Shown here: piece after piece, positions 8,658 through 15,993 of the stretch | How the letters are laid out: each line of letters starts with the position of its first letter | Position numbering within the stretch: position 1 is the stretch's first letter | Origin: Ureibacillus endophyticus | GTDB taxonomy: Bacteria > Bacillota > Bacilli > Bacillales_A > Planococcaceae | Reading direction: 5' to 3' | Length of the DNA stretch: 64,000 nucleotides | Assembly: GCF_003628435.1 (NCBI RefSeq) | Contig: NZ_RBZN01000007.1 | Span: 1-64,000 of the forward strand | Notes under the pieces: generated by a model | Database searches by the model: none | The model's input: only the letters and a program-made list of their open reading frames with translations | Told to the model about the DNA's origin: nothing | Made by a program: the position numbers and the translations under genes

Positions 8658-8690
8658 AAAAAAAGACCCTTAAGATTTCTCTTAAAGGTC
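8658..8690 (-). terminator. Terminator of the nitroreductase gene
   Basis: Minus strand: GACCTTTAAGA pairs with TCTTAAGGGTC across a GAAA loop, then T7. Confidence 0.88.
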
Positions 8691-8700
8691 AATCAATCAT

Positions 8701-9318
8701 TTATTTAAATACTTTAACTCTGTGATCTAGGCTCTGATATTCTTTTTTCTTAGGTGGAGCGATTGGTTTTCCAAATGGCATTTGAGCAATTAGATTCCAA
8801 TTAGTTGAGATGTTCCATTGTTTACGAACTTCCTCATCAATTAATGGATTATAATGCTGGATGGATACACCATAACCAGCTTGCTCTAAGCCTGTCCAAA
8901 TAATGTACTGTAAAATCGCTGAGTTTTGTTGGAACCATGATGGAACTCTGTCTTTGTACGTAGGGAATTTTTCTTGAGTATCTTTTAAAACATCCGTATC
9001 TTCAAAGAATAATACTGTTCCATAACCATTTTTAAATCCATTTAATCTTTCTTTAGTAATCGCAAACCTATCCGCAGGCAGCTTTTTGCCTAAAGTATCA
9101 ATCGTAATGTCCCAAAGTTTTGTATGATGTTCTCCAAGTAATAAAACTACTCGATCACCTTGCGAATTAAAAGCAGAAGGTGCATGCAATACCGATAAAT
9201 TGATTAATTCTTCCAGCTCCTCGTTCGGTAAAATAGGATCATTACTAATTGATAAGTATGTACGTCTTTCTTTTACAGCTGAATAAAAATTACTTATTTT
9301 GTCCTGTAATAATACCAT
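8701..9318 (-). CDS. Nitroreductase family flavin oxidoreductase
   Basis: 205-residue cytoplasmic FMN-dependent oxidoreductase. It opens with the nitroreductase FMN-binding signature (AVKERRTYLSISNDPIL; R18-R19). The mid-region has APSAFNSQ, the FMN-contacting stretch, and the end has a glycine-rich QMPFGKPIAPP segment. Family members reduce nitro compounds, quinones or metal ions with NAD(P)H; the substrate here is unknown. The ATG has GGAG 8 nt upstream. It is monocistronic, with its own terminator. Confidence 0.85.
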   Translation of the reverse strand: MVLLQDKISNFYSAVKERRTYLSISNDPILPNEELEELINLSVLHAPSAFNSQGDRVVLLLGEHHTKLWDITIDTLGKKLPADRFAITKERLNGFKNGYGTVLFFEDTDVLKDTQEKFPTYKDRVPSWFQQNSAILQYIIWTGLEQAGYGVSIQHYNPLIDEEVRKQWNISTNWNLIAQMPFGKPIAPPKKKEYQSLDHRVKVFK

Positions 9319-9479
9319 TTCTCATTCTCCTATATCTCGAATTTGAAACATTTTTATTTTTCCATATCCCTTAAATAATTTCAAGTAATAGATATTCAAT
9401 ATATTAAACTACAAAACTAATATTTCCCCCTATTAAAGAATATTATGAATCACACTACATTTTACTGGGGGTTTGCTTT

Positions 9480-10109
9480 TTGGAAAATGTGAAAGCAATT
9501 GCAACTTTTCAACAAATCGGGGAAGAAGTTTACCGTACGAATACGTATATTCAGTTTGGTACTTCTAATCAATCCCTAGGTGCCGCAGTAATGTTAAATC
9601 CTGGTTCAGCAAAACTAAATGGTGAAGTAAGAAGAAAGCTTATCCATACTGGCTCACATACAGATGAAGTCTCTTTAGATCGTACAATGAAACAACTTGT
9701 AAAGTTTATGAAAGCAACTCATTCCAAGTTAAATGGTAGACTATATATTTACAATTTATTCTATGTAAAAAATACAATAAGCAAAGAAGCCATCGAACTA
9801 TTTGAATCTTTAAAGTCAACTGGAAACTACCCTACTATTACAAGACCGTCTTTAAATGAAATTCAAAGCCATCCCTGGATTTTAATTGGATGGGGTGTTG
9901 AGAAAGGGAAAAATTCTGGATTTTATGAATTAGAAAAGAAAAAATGGTTGGAGCTAATTAAAGAAAGTGGCATTCCGTATTTCGGGGTACTATCAAAGGA
10001 TAATGATTATTACCACCCAAATCCAAAAGGACCAGCCAACATAGAACGACTTCAACAATTAATACAAGCTTTTAAGTTGGAAATTGAACCAAATATAATT
10101 AGAAATTAA
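9480..10109 (+). CDS. DUF1643-like protein
   Basis: 209-residue cytoplasmic protein of unknown function. MLNPGSAKL near residue 38 recalls the LMLNPSTAD-type opening motif of DUF1643 proteins, and the later IGWGVEKGK and HPNPKGPAN segments fit that family's pattern. No catalytic role is established. The start is TTG with GGGGG about 8 nt upstream. Seven bp after the stop begins copy A of the dispersed structured element, whose first hairpin probably ends the transcript. Confidence 0.6.
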   Translation: MENVKAIATFQQIGEEVYRTNTYIQFGTSNQSLGAAVMLNPGSAKLNGEVRRKLIHTGSHTDEVSLDRTMKQLVKFMKATHSKLNGRLYIYNLFYVKNTISKEAIELFESLKSTGNYPTITRPSLNEIQSHPWILIGWGVEKGKNSGFYELEKKKWLELIKESGIPYFGVLSKDNDYYHPNPKGPANIERLQQLIQAFKLEIEPNIIRN

Positions 10110-10115
10110 ACTTTA

Positions 10116-10291
10116 AGGGGTGTCCAAAAAGACTTTACTTTTTGGACACCCCTTTCTTGAAAAATATCTCTTATTAATTTTTGCTCTGCGGTGGTTGTCA
10201 CCATACTCGTCGCAGAAAATAAATGCTCCTTCGATAAAAGCGATAGCGGCAATCGCAAGGATTGTCTCAAAACAAGTTTTCAGACAATCCT
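10116..10291 (+). repeat. Dispersed structured element, copy A (176 bp)
   Basis: It has three parts: a hairpin AGGGGTGTCC/GGACACCCCT (10116-10153); an AT-rich linker; a core (10182-10258) with nested stems TCTGCG/CGCAGA and GGTG/CACC, and GCGAT/ATCGC; and a final hairpin AGGATTGTCT/AGACAATCCT (10258-10291). It is homologous to 22974-23149 (also 176 bp), to 52409-52589, and, inverted, to 14878-15050. A solo final hairpin lies at 32798. No protein-coding potential is convincing. Confidence 0.85.
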
Positions 10292-10399
10292 CTTTTAACA
10301 TAGTAGTTTTCAACTTTATTGGAAACAATTTAGCATTGTTCCTCTGATTCTGTTAATTTACTATTTAATAGTAGTTTAATAGATTCGGAGGAACATTAA

Positions 10400-12550
10400 A
10401 TGAAAAAAGCACTGCTTTCACTCTTATTTCTTACTATTTCTATGCTTTTACTTCCGATTCAAAAAAGTAATGCCCAGGAAGTTGAACCAATTGTAAAAGT
10501 CAAATTGGTTAACTATTTAGGGGATAAGAAAGAAATTACTTTAAAGCCAAACGGTAATTACTTAACAAGTGATGGAAACATCGTCTTAAAGGCTAATGAA
10601 TCATATACATTAAAACAAGTTAGCGGAAAACTATCTTTATATAAAGAAGGTCTATTGTTAGGTACATATCAAACTTTTTCCGCTATGCCAAGTTTTACTA
10701 CTAGTCAACTTTCAATAAACAATCGTCCTTATTTAGGAAGTTTTGATTTTATAGTTGAAAACAATTACGTTCGACCAATTAACTCAGTTTATATGGAGGA
10801 TTATTTAAAGGGCGTTGTTCCAAACGAAATGTATCCTTCTTGGAATGTGGAAGCTTTAAAAACACAAGCTGTTGCAGCAAGAACATATGCAACAAGCTAC
10901 TTAAATCGGGAAATTATTAATGACACGATTTCTTATCAAGTTTATGGTGGTTATGTATGGACATCAAATACAACAAGAGCTGTGGATGAAACGAAAGGAG
11001 AAGTCCTCCACTATAACGGCCGTTTAATCGATGCTGTCTATTCTTCTAGTAACGGTGGAATGACTGAAAGTAACGCCAATGCTTGGGGAAACACACAAGT
11101 ACCCTATTTACCAATAAAAGAAGACCCTTATGACCCAAAGTTTGTTTGGAATTTTTCTTTTAATAAAACTCAAATCGATTTAACTAAATTAAATTTATCA
11201 AAGTATTCAACTTGGTGGACTTCTACAAAAGAAAGAGATCCGCTAATTGCCTCAAATATTAAAGCCTGGTTAAACAAAAATGGATATACAGATAAAGAGT
11301 TGAAAATTACAGCTATTCCTACATTTTCACTTTCAAATCCTGGTTCTGGTGGCCGTGTAAAAAACGGATCTATTACTGTGGAATTTTTAGTTAAGGATTT
11401 AGTAGATAAAACCGGGAAGTTAGTTCCGCAACGTGTAACCTTTACAAACGGCAACGCTACAAAAATCCGCGCAATGATTGGAAATCGTGTTATGTTGAGT
11501 TACCTGGTGGATGAAGTGAAATCAGATACAGATGTAGTTCGAGTAACAGGGCGTGGAGATGGTCATGGTGTAGGGATGAGCCAATGGGGAGCTCAAAAAA
11601 TGGCTGATATTGGTGGTAAAACCTATGATGAAATATTAAAGTTTTATTATAAAGACATATCAATTGTAAAAGTATATAATCCAATCGCTAATATAATAAG
11701 CCCCTTCCCAATCGAGCCAATCAAACAACCTATTGGAGGTATTGGAGGTGGCACAGATGCTGATAACTATATCGATCGAATTGCACCTTCCATTAGCGAG
11801 TTAGCATCAAGTTACAATGCGAATAAAAAAATAACATTATCTTATACAATCAATGAAACAGCCAACACATCCATTTATGTAAAAGATTCAAATGGGGTAA
11901 TTTTACAATACCTCATCAAAATTTTAGAGCAATCACCAGGTAAGTATGAAATTTCTTGGGATGTTTCTTCTATCAAAAACGGAACGTATACGTTTGGAAT
12001 TATTACAACTGATTTAGCTGGCAATACTTCCTCTGCAATTCATAAGCACACATTAAATATCCCAAAAGATGTAATAGCACCTTCTATTACTAATATTGGG
12101 ACAACCTATAACATTAGTACGAAAAATGTATCGTTCAATTATACGATAAATGAACCTGCAAAAATTTCAGTATATGTGAAAAATGCAAAAGGAACACTTG
12201 TAAAGCAGTTAGAAACCAACACTGAAAAGACTAAAGGAAAACAAACTGTTTTATGGGATGTATCAAAAATTGCTAATGGGAACTATACATTTGTTATTAC
12301 TGCTGAAGATTTAGCAAAGAACAAATCAACAAAAACACATGCGTTCACTTTATTAAAAACAAATATTGGTAAAGTAAGTGGCACTGATGTATTGATAAGA
12401 CAAAACGCTTCAACAAATTCCCCTTCTATTGGGAAGCTTCAAATAGATAATACTGTCCTTATCTTAAATAATAGTGGTGCATGGTATTATGTCCAATATG
12501 GTAAAAAGAAAGGTTATGTTTACGCTAAATATATCAATATCATAAGATAA
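10400..12550 (+). CDS. SpoIID/LytB domain exported protein with SH3b tail
   Basis: 716-residue secreted protein. The signal peptide is residues 1-25 (probable cut SNA-QE). A SpoIID/LytB region (about 130-430) includes the VVPNEM...AVAARTYA block and the late GHGVGMSQWGA motif (H389). SpoIID/LytB domains act on or bind peptidoglycan, SpoIID being a lytic transglycosylase in engulfment and LytB an amidase enhancer. Two similar beta-sandwich repeats (about 460-555 and 560-650) follow, then a bacterial SH3 domain (about 654-716, DVLIRQNAS to GYVYAKYI) for wall binding. The extra Ig-like and SH3 modules favour a vegetative wall role over SpoIID itself (inference). RBS is GGAGG. Confidence 0.87.
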   Translation: MKKALLSLLFLTISMLLLPIQKSNAQEVEPIVKVKLVNYLGDKKEITLKPNGNYLTSDGNIVLKANESYTLKQVSGKLSLYKEGLLLGTYQTFSAMPSFTTSQLSINNRPYLGSFDFIVENNYVRPINSVYMEDYLKGVVPNEMYPSWNVEALKTQAVAARTYATSYLNREIINDTISYQVYGGYVWTSNTTRAVDETKGEVLHYNGRLIDAVYSSSNGGMTESNANAWGNTQVPYLPIKEDPYDPKFVWNFSFNKTQIDLTKLNLSKYSTWWTSTKERDPLIASNIKAWLNKNGYTDKELKITAIPTFSLSNPGSGGRVKNGSITVEFLVKDLVDKTGKLVPQRVTFTNGNATKIRAMIGNRVMLSYLVDEVKSDTDVVRVTGRGDGHGVGMSQWGAQKMADIGGKTYDEILKFYYKDISIVKVYNPIANIISPFPIEPIKQPIGGIGGGTDADNYIDRIAPSISELASSYNANKKITLSYTINETANTSIYVKDSNGVILQYLIKILEQSPGKYEISWDVSSIKNGTYTFGIITTDLAGNTSSAIHKHTLNIPKDVIAPSITNIGTTYNISTKNVSFNYTINEPAKISVYVKNAKGTLVKQLETNTEKTKGKQTVLWDVSKIANGNYTFVITAEDLAKNKSTKTHAFTLLKTNIGKVSGTDVLIRQNASTNSPSIGKLQIDNTVLILNNSGAWYYVQYGKKKGYVYAKYINIIR

Positions 12551-12556
12551 CATGCA

Positions 12557-12592
12557 CTGCACTTTTTCTTTTGAAGAGGTGCAGTTTTTTTA
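12557..12592 (+). terminator. Terminator of the SpoIID/LytB gene
   Basis: CTGCAC (12557-12562) pairs with GTGCAG (12579-12584), then T7. Confidence 0.8.
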
Positions 12593-12601
12593 TTACTACT
12601 A

Positions 12602-12632
12602 AAGGGCTGCGCAATTTCTTTGCTCAGCCCCT
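12602..12632 (-). terminator. Hairpin downstream of the UPF0316 gene
   Basis: AAGGGCTG/CAGCCCCTT stem with an inner GCA/TGC pairing. The T-tract on the minus side is weak, so the terminator call is moderate. Confidence 0.55.
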
Positions 12633-12643
12633 TAACTAGACAT

Positions 12644-13186
12644 TTATTTTAGTGTTTTTTTAAACTCTCTAGCTTGTTTCTTCATTCGATCCACTAAGAA
12701 TCCACCTTTAAAGGACTTCGGTTCATAGGATATGATGAATGCTTTTGGTTCGATGGATTCAACTAAAGCAAATAGCTCTTTTTCCCGATTTCGTTTTGCT
12801 AGAATTTCATATTTAAAGCGTTCACTGTCTCTACCTTCACCTACATAAGTTGTAATGGCAAAGCCGTTTGTACGCAATGTATCAATAAGTTCTTGATTTT
12901 TCTTCTGTGTATTGATTGTGATATACACATAGCCAATTGCTAGTTTATTTTCAATTTTCGTTCCTAAAAACATCCCTAGGCCGAACCCTACTGCGTAAAC
13001 TATCATTGCCAATAAACTTTGATCCCCATTAAAGACAAGAGATAATCCAAATACATAAATCAACATTTCTAATATTCCAAAGATGGCCGCGAACAGTGTT
13101 AGATTTTTAACTAAGAAAATTGTTCGTAACGTTAACAAAGGTACATAGACCAGTTGAAGTAATAATATTAATAAAATGTTTGTCAT
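12644..13186 (-). CDS. UPF0316 membrane protein (DUF5698 plus DUF2179), YebE-like
   Basis: 180-residue protein. The N-terminal half has three hydrophobic segments (about 3-25, 33-53, 58-78), as in DUF5698. The soluble C-terminal half (about 95-165) contains a DUF2179 alpha/beta domain with the ETF/IISYEPKSFKGGF-type ending. UPF0316 proteins, including Bacillus YebE, have no assigned function; DUF2179 domains are thought to bind small ligands. The start is ATG. It is transcribed alone and convergent with the SpoIID/LytB gene. Confidence 0.85.
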   Translation of the reverse strand: MTNILLILLLQLVYVPLLTLRTIFLVKNLTLFAAIFGILEMLIYVFGLSLVFNGDQSLLAMIVYAVGFGLGMFLGTKIENKLAIGYVYITINTQKKNQELIDTLRTNGFAITTYVGEGRDSERFKYEILAKRNREKELFALVESIEPKAFIISYEPKSFKGGFLVDRMKKQAREFKKTLK

Positions 13187-13424
13187 CTAATTCGCCTTTC
13201 TTTGAAAAATATTTTGTATTTATTATTTACCTACAAATATGTATTGTACTCACGTTATGTGTTAAATATATTTTTACAACTAAAAGACACATCTAAACCT
13301 TATCTATCTCTATACATTCCATATATAAGTAAACTATTCCTTCTTTACTTCGTTTTAAACACAATCCCTCTATCATTTATCACTTACTTCCATTTACTGT
13401 ATATATATGTATATAAAATTAAAT

Positions 13425-13456
13425 ACACCTTCGTTATATTAACTTAACGAAGGTGT
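13425..13456 (-). terminator. Terminator of the coat-like protein gene
   Basis: A 12-bp stem ACACCTTCGTTA/TAACGAAGGTGT with an 8-nt loop. The minus-side tail is TTTAATTTT. The rest of 13187-13424 is AT-rich with no supported gene. Confidence 0.7.
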
Positions 13457-13470
13457 TGAATTATTCAATA

Positions 13471-13896
13471 TTAATAACATTGGAAGAACATAATACTATT
13501 TCGATTTAGAGAGTCATAAACCCAACCTCTATTCCCTCTCCAACGGAAACCAATAATTTGATTTCCTATAACAAACATAGGGAAGAACCAAAATGCATTT
13601 CCATTTCTCAACCAAATAAAGGTATTTCGGAACATACAACGTCTAATGCTTCCTATTCCGCCTCTGCGAGAAAATTCTTGTTGTTGAAATGTTGTCATTT
13701 GCGGTGTAAAACTTGGTGGTGGTGCTGTCGGAGGTTGCATTTGTCCCATACCTCCACCTGGCATACCAAATGGTGGTTGACCCCCGCCTGGAAAGCCAGG
13801 AAATTGCCCTTGCCCTCCTCCAGGGAATCCAGGTTGGCGTCTTCTACGGCGTGGGGATTCATCAAATTGATTACCAGTAAAATCAAAAGGATTCAC
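13471..13896 (-). CDS. Gly/Pro/Met-rich protein, spore-coat-like
   Basis: 141 residues. The first half is low-complexity (PRRRRR, then repeated FPGGGQ/PPFGMPGGG blocks). The second half is ordered-looking and aromatic-rich (RRCMFRNTFIWLRNGNAFWFFPMFV, GFRWRGNRGW), ending in QCY. Such compositions and C-terminal aromatic/Cys domains are common among small Bacillales spore-coat and crust proteins, but I do not recognise a named family. It has a GTG start with GGGAGG upstream. A mother-cell-type -10 (CATACATT, 13931-13938) lies about 35 bp upstream, which supports sporulation expression. Confidence 0.6.
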   Translation of the reverse strand: MNPFDFTGNQFDESPRRRRRQPGFPGGGQGQFPGFPGGGQPPFGMPGGGMGQMQPPTAPPPSFTPQMTTFQQQEFSRRGGIGSIRRCMFRNTFIWLRNGNAFWFFPMFVIGNQIIGFRWRGNRGWVYDSLNRNSIMFFQCY

Positions 13897-13930
13897 TACT
13901 TAAATCCTCCCTTCATAATAAACTACCTAC

Positions 13931-13938
13931 AATGTATG
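13931..13938 (-). promoter_or_regulatory. Possible sigma-E/sigma-K -10 element before the coat-like gene
   Basis: Minus strand CATACATT matches the sigma-E -10 CATACAnT and begins like the sigma-K CATAnnnTA. An AC pair lies 16-18 nt upstream, as in sigma-K promoters. No clear sigma-A promoter is seen. The rest of 13939-14163 shows no gene. Confidence 0.4.
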
Positions 13939-14163
13939 TAGAAAAAAGGAGCACGTGTAGGTTGTCCATCCCTATAAGAATTGATATTTATAAATAACTC
14001 TTGTTTTTGACCCCTTTTAAAATTCCCAATGATTAATACAAAAGCCTTATCCCCTATCGGAGTACGAATAATATGTATTTTTATGAATATCTTTTAACGA
14101 CCATGTTTTTTCAATTGCCAATCTCCCTCCTATTGGCTTAACAACATAGAAGGAGCTGAATTC

Positions 14164-14865
14164 TTGCTTCAATTTGTTATTTCAAAAGAAAAGTACAGTC
14201 TTTGTCTTGTAAATCCTAGTAAAGAGGATGTTCAAGAAGTTTATTTAAAATATTCAGGTCATACAACCAGAGGAAATATTTACTATAAATTTGAACCAAT
14301 TCAAATGTACATCGGTACTCTTTATGGTGAAAGTTATGCAATTTTAGAAGAATCGAATTCATATAATTTCGATACAACATTTAATTATGAAGTACTTTTT
14401 GTTTGCGAAGAAGGAATTGTTCTTAAAAAGTTTATTCGAAGAAAAATGGAGAATATGATAACGATTGATGCTCACCCATTTTTCACTAACTCCATTTGGC
14501 AAATAGAAGAATCTTCAAATGAGCAAATTGCTATGGAAGATATTATTCAACTTGTAGCAAATGATATATATGCATCAAAAGCACCTGTTGATGATCCGAT
14601 TTATCAGCAACTAATCCAACAAAGTGAATTATTTGAAGATTTCTTAGATAACCTTTATTCGGAAATGGACAGTTATTATCGTGGTGAAAATAGAAATTCG
14701 TTAAAAAAATGGGAGTTTACTAACTTTATCGAATCAGAATACGGAATACAATTAGAACATTCAGAAGGGGCTGAAATAATCATTGCAAATTGTGTTGCCC
14801 TTATGATGAAACTAAATCTCCCCTTACCTAAAATGGCGGAATACTTTATGGAATATATTATTTAA
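14164..14865 (+). CDS. Uncharacterised cytoplasmic protein
   Basis: 233 residues, acidic and soluble, with no signal peptide and no membrane segment. The first half is predicted beta-rich (LQFVISKEKYSLCLV to FNYEVLFVCEEGIVLKKFI) and the second half helical (VANDIYASKAP, ELFEDFLDNLYSEMDSYY, EIIIANCVALMMK). I do not recognise a family or catalytic motif. It starts at TTG, with AAGGAG 8-9 nt upstream. The transcript probably ends in the outer hairpin of the inverted repeat copy E, 13 bp downstream. Confidence 0.75.
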   Translation: MLQFVISKEKYSLCLVNPSKEDVQEVYLKYSGHTTRGNIYYKFEPIQMYIGTLYGESYAILEESNSYNFDTTFNYEVLFVCEEGIVLKKFIRRKMENMITIDAHPFFTNSIWQIEESSNEQIAMEDIIQLVANDIYASKAPVDDPIYQQLIQQSELFEDFLDNLYSEMDSYYRGENRNSLKKWEFTNFIESEYGIQLEHSEGAEIIIANCVALMMKLNLPLPKMAEYFMEYII

Positions 14866-14877
14866 CTCCTGAATAAA

Positions 14878-15050
14878 GAGGCAACTTCAAAAGAATTTTG
14901 AGATGCCCCTTTTGTGACTGACGCTTAAACTTTCCTCAAAGTTAATTTGCAACGTGGATTGTGTTCATCACCCAGGAGTAATATTTTTTAGGTTTATTTA
15001 ATGAATATTTGAAAGAGCTGTGCAGAAAGTCTATCTTACTGCACAGCTTC
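14878..15050 (-). repeat. Dispersed structured element, copy E (inverted, diverged)
   Basis: Read on the minus strand, it has the same order as copies A-C. First comes the hairpin AGCTGTGCAG/CTGCACAGCT (15015-15050), with a loop related to AAGTCTATC in copy C. Then an AT-rich linker and a core ending GCGTCAGTCACAAAAGG (about 14908-14990) that matches copy C closely, then a final hairpin (14878-14912) resembling GGAGTTGTCT...AGACAACTCC. With 15051-15244 it fills this gap; the remainder is AT-rich. Confidence 0.72.
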
Positions 15051-15244
15051 TTTTATTCTAAAATGTACCTTTCATCCCGGAATAAATTCCAAAATGAACT
15101 TGTATTAAGGGAATGAATTACTATTAAAATCACCATTCACTTATTAAAATAGGTAAATTTTTCTTAATAAATCGATAATATTGTGAAAGTTTTATACATA
15201 AGTTTTAAAAAAAAAAAATATGATAATCACAGGTAAAGGAGGTA

Positions 15245-15427
15245 ATGGACATTCAGTATTTCTTTCTCATAATTACTCTTATTTGTCTTACAATCGCATT
15301 ATGGAAAAAACGATTCATCTTATTACTAGTACCAGTAGTTGTAATCGTAGTTTATATTATAGTAGAAATTCTCCTCGTTCCAGCCCCACTATTAGAAACA
15401 ATTAAGTTTATCTTTAGTCTAAATTAG
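15245..15427 (+). CDS. Small two-helix membrane protein
   Basis: 60 residues, almost entirely hydrophobic: helix 1 at about 3-20, a KKR turn (21-23), helix 2 at about 24-45, and an amphipathic tail. AAAGGAGG lies only 2 nt before the ATG, unusually close, which lowers confidence. No family is recognised. Preceding sequence has an A11 run (15208-15218). It is probably a real small membrane protein, but it could be a chance ORF. Confidence 0.45.
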   Translation: MDIQYFFLIITLICLTIALWKKRFILLLVPVVVIVVYIIVEILLVPAPLLETIKFIFSLN

Positions 15428-15533
15428 CTTATTTCTTATTCTTTTGATTTGGACAAATTATCACTATTCCATCTAATTCACAACACTAGTTAAATTATCC
15501 TATTAACCTTCTTATGCTAAACACGGTGATTAC

Positions 15534-15556
15534 TTTGTCTCTTCAAAGAGGCAAAG
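15534..15556. other. Hairpin in the 228-bp gap before the symporter operon
   Basis: TTTG-CTCTT and AAGAG-CAAA form an imperfect inverted repeat (15534-15555) without a T-tract. An AAGGAGG (about 15581) follows but has no usable start codon or ORF behind it. The region 15428-15655 contains no gene; it may be the symporter leader. Confidence 0.35.
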
Positions 15557-15655
15557 CAATATATAAGCTCTTATAAAAAGGAGGAATAATTTACAGCATT
15601 TTATTTGTGTAATCTGTAACATTTGCTGATTGGGGAAATTTAGAACAGGGGTGAA

Positions 15656-15961
15656 ATGGTGAAAAAGATCGATAAAAGCAAGGCTGATGCATACTTTCGT
15701 GAGAAAAACACTTATATGATTATCTATTTTATCATTTGGGCGATTGTTTCTTACGGAGTAGTATTATTTGCTGAGCCGCTAAGCGACATTTACTTTAATG
15801 GCTTCCCATTCCACTATTTTATGGGAGCTCAAGGGGCATTAGCAGTATTTATTATTTTACTTTTTGTTAATGCAGTTGTGGGGGACAAAATTGACAAAAA
15901 GTACGGCATTGATGAAAAACGAAATGAAGAAATTGGTAGAACTACAACGGTGGACCATTAA
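15656..15961 (+). CDS. Sodium:solute symporter small subunit (DUF4212)
   Basis: 101 residues with two transmembrane helices (about 21-42 and 60-81) flanked by charged ends. It matches the DUF4212/TIGR03647 'sodium/substrate symporter small subunit' pattern (RxKNTYMIIYFIIWAIVSYG, FPFHYFMGAQGALAVFIILL). Members are always paired with a large SSS-family subunit, here 32 bp downstream. The ATG overlaps the end of a GGGGTGA site. Partner of the transporter; separate activity is unlikely. Confidence 0.9.
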   Translation: MVKKIDKSKADAYFREKNTYMIIYFIIWAIVSYGVVLFAEPLSDIYFNGFPFHYFMGAQGALAVFIILLFVNAVVGDKIDKKYGIDEKRNEEIGRTTTVDH

Positions 15962-15993
15962 AGGGGTAATCTCGATATAAAGGGGGATGATTT

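Noticed and set aside
10113-10347. ORFs of about 70 residues on both strands in repeat copy A
   Set aside because: They arise from the hairpins of the structured element and are not kept in copies B, C and E.
13202-13447. 81-residue plus-strand ORF
   Set aside because: Translation is Tyr/Leu/Ile from AT-rich DNA, has no ribosome site and ends in the terminator stem of the opposite gene.
13558-13941. 127-residue plus-strand ORF over the coat-like gene
   Set aside because: Trp/Cys/Ser-rich antisense shadow of a Gly/Pro-rich coding strand; no ribosome site.
15220-15405. 61-residue ORF overlapping the small membrane protein in another frame
   Set aside because: Ser/Tyr/Arg-rich shadow; the frame at 15245 gives a clean two-helix protein instead.
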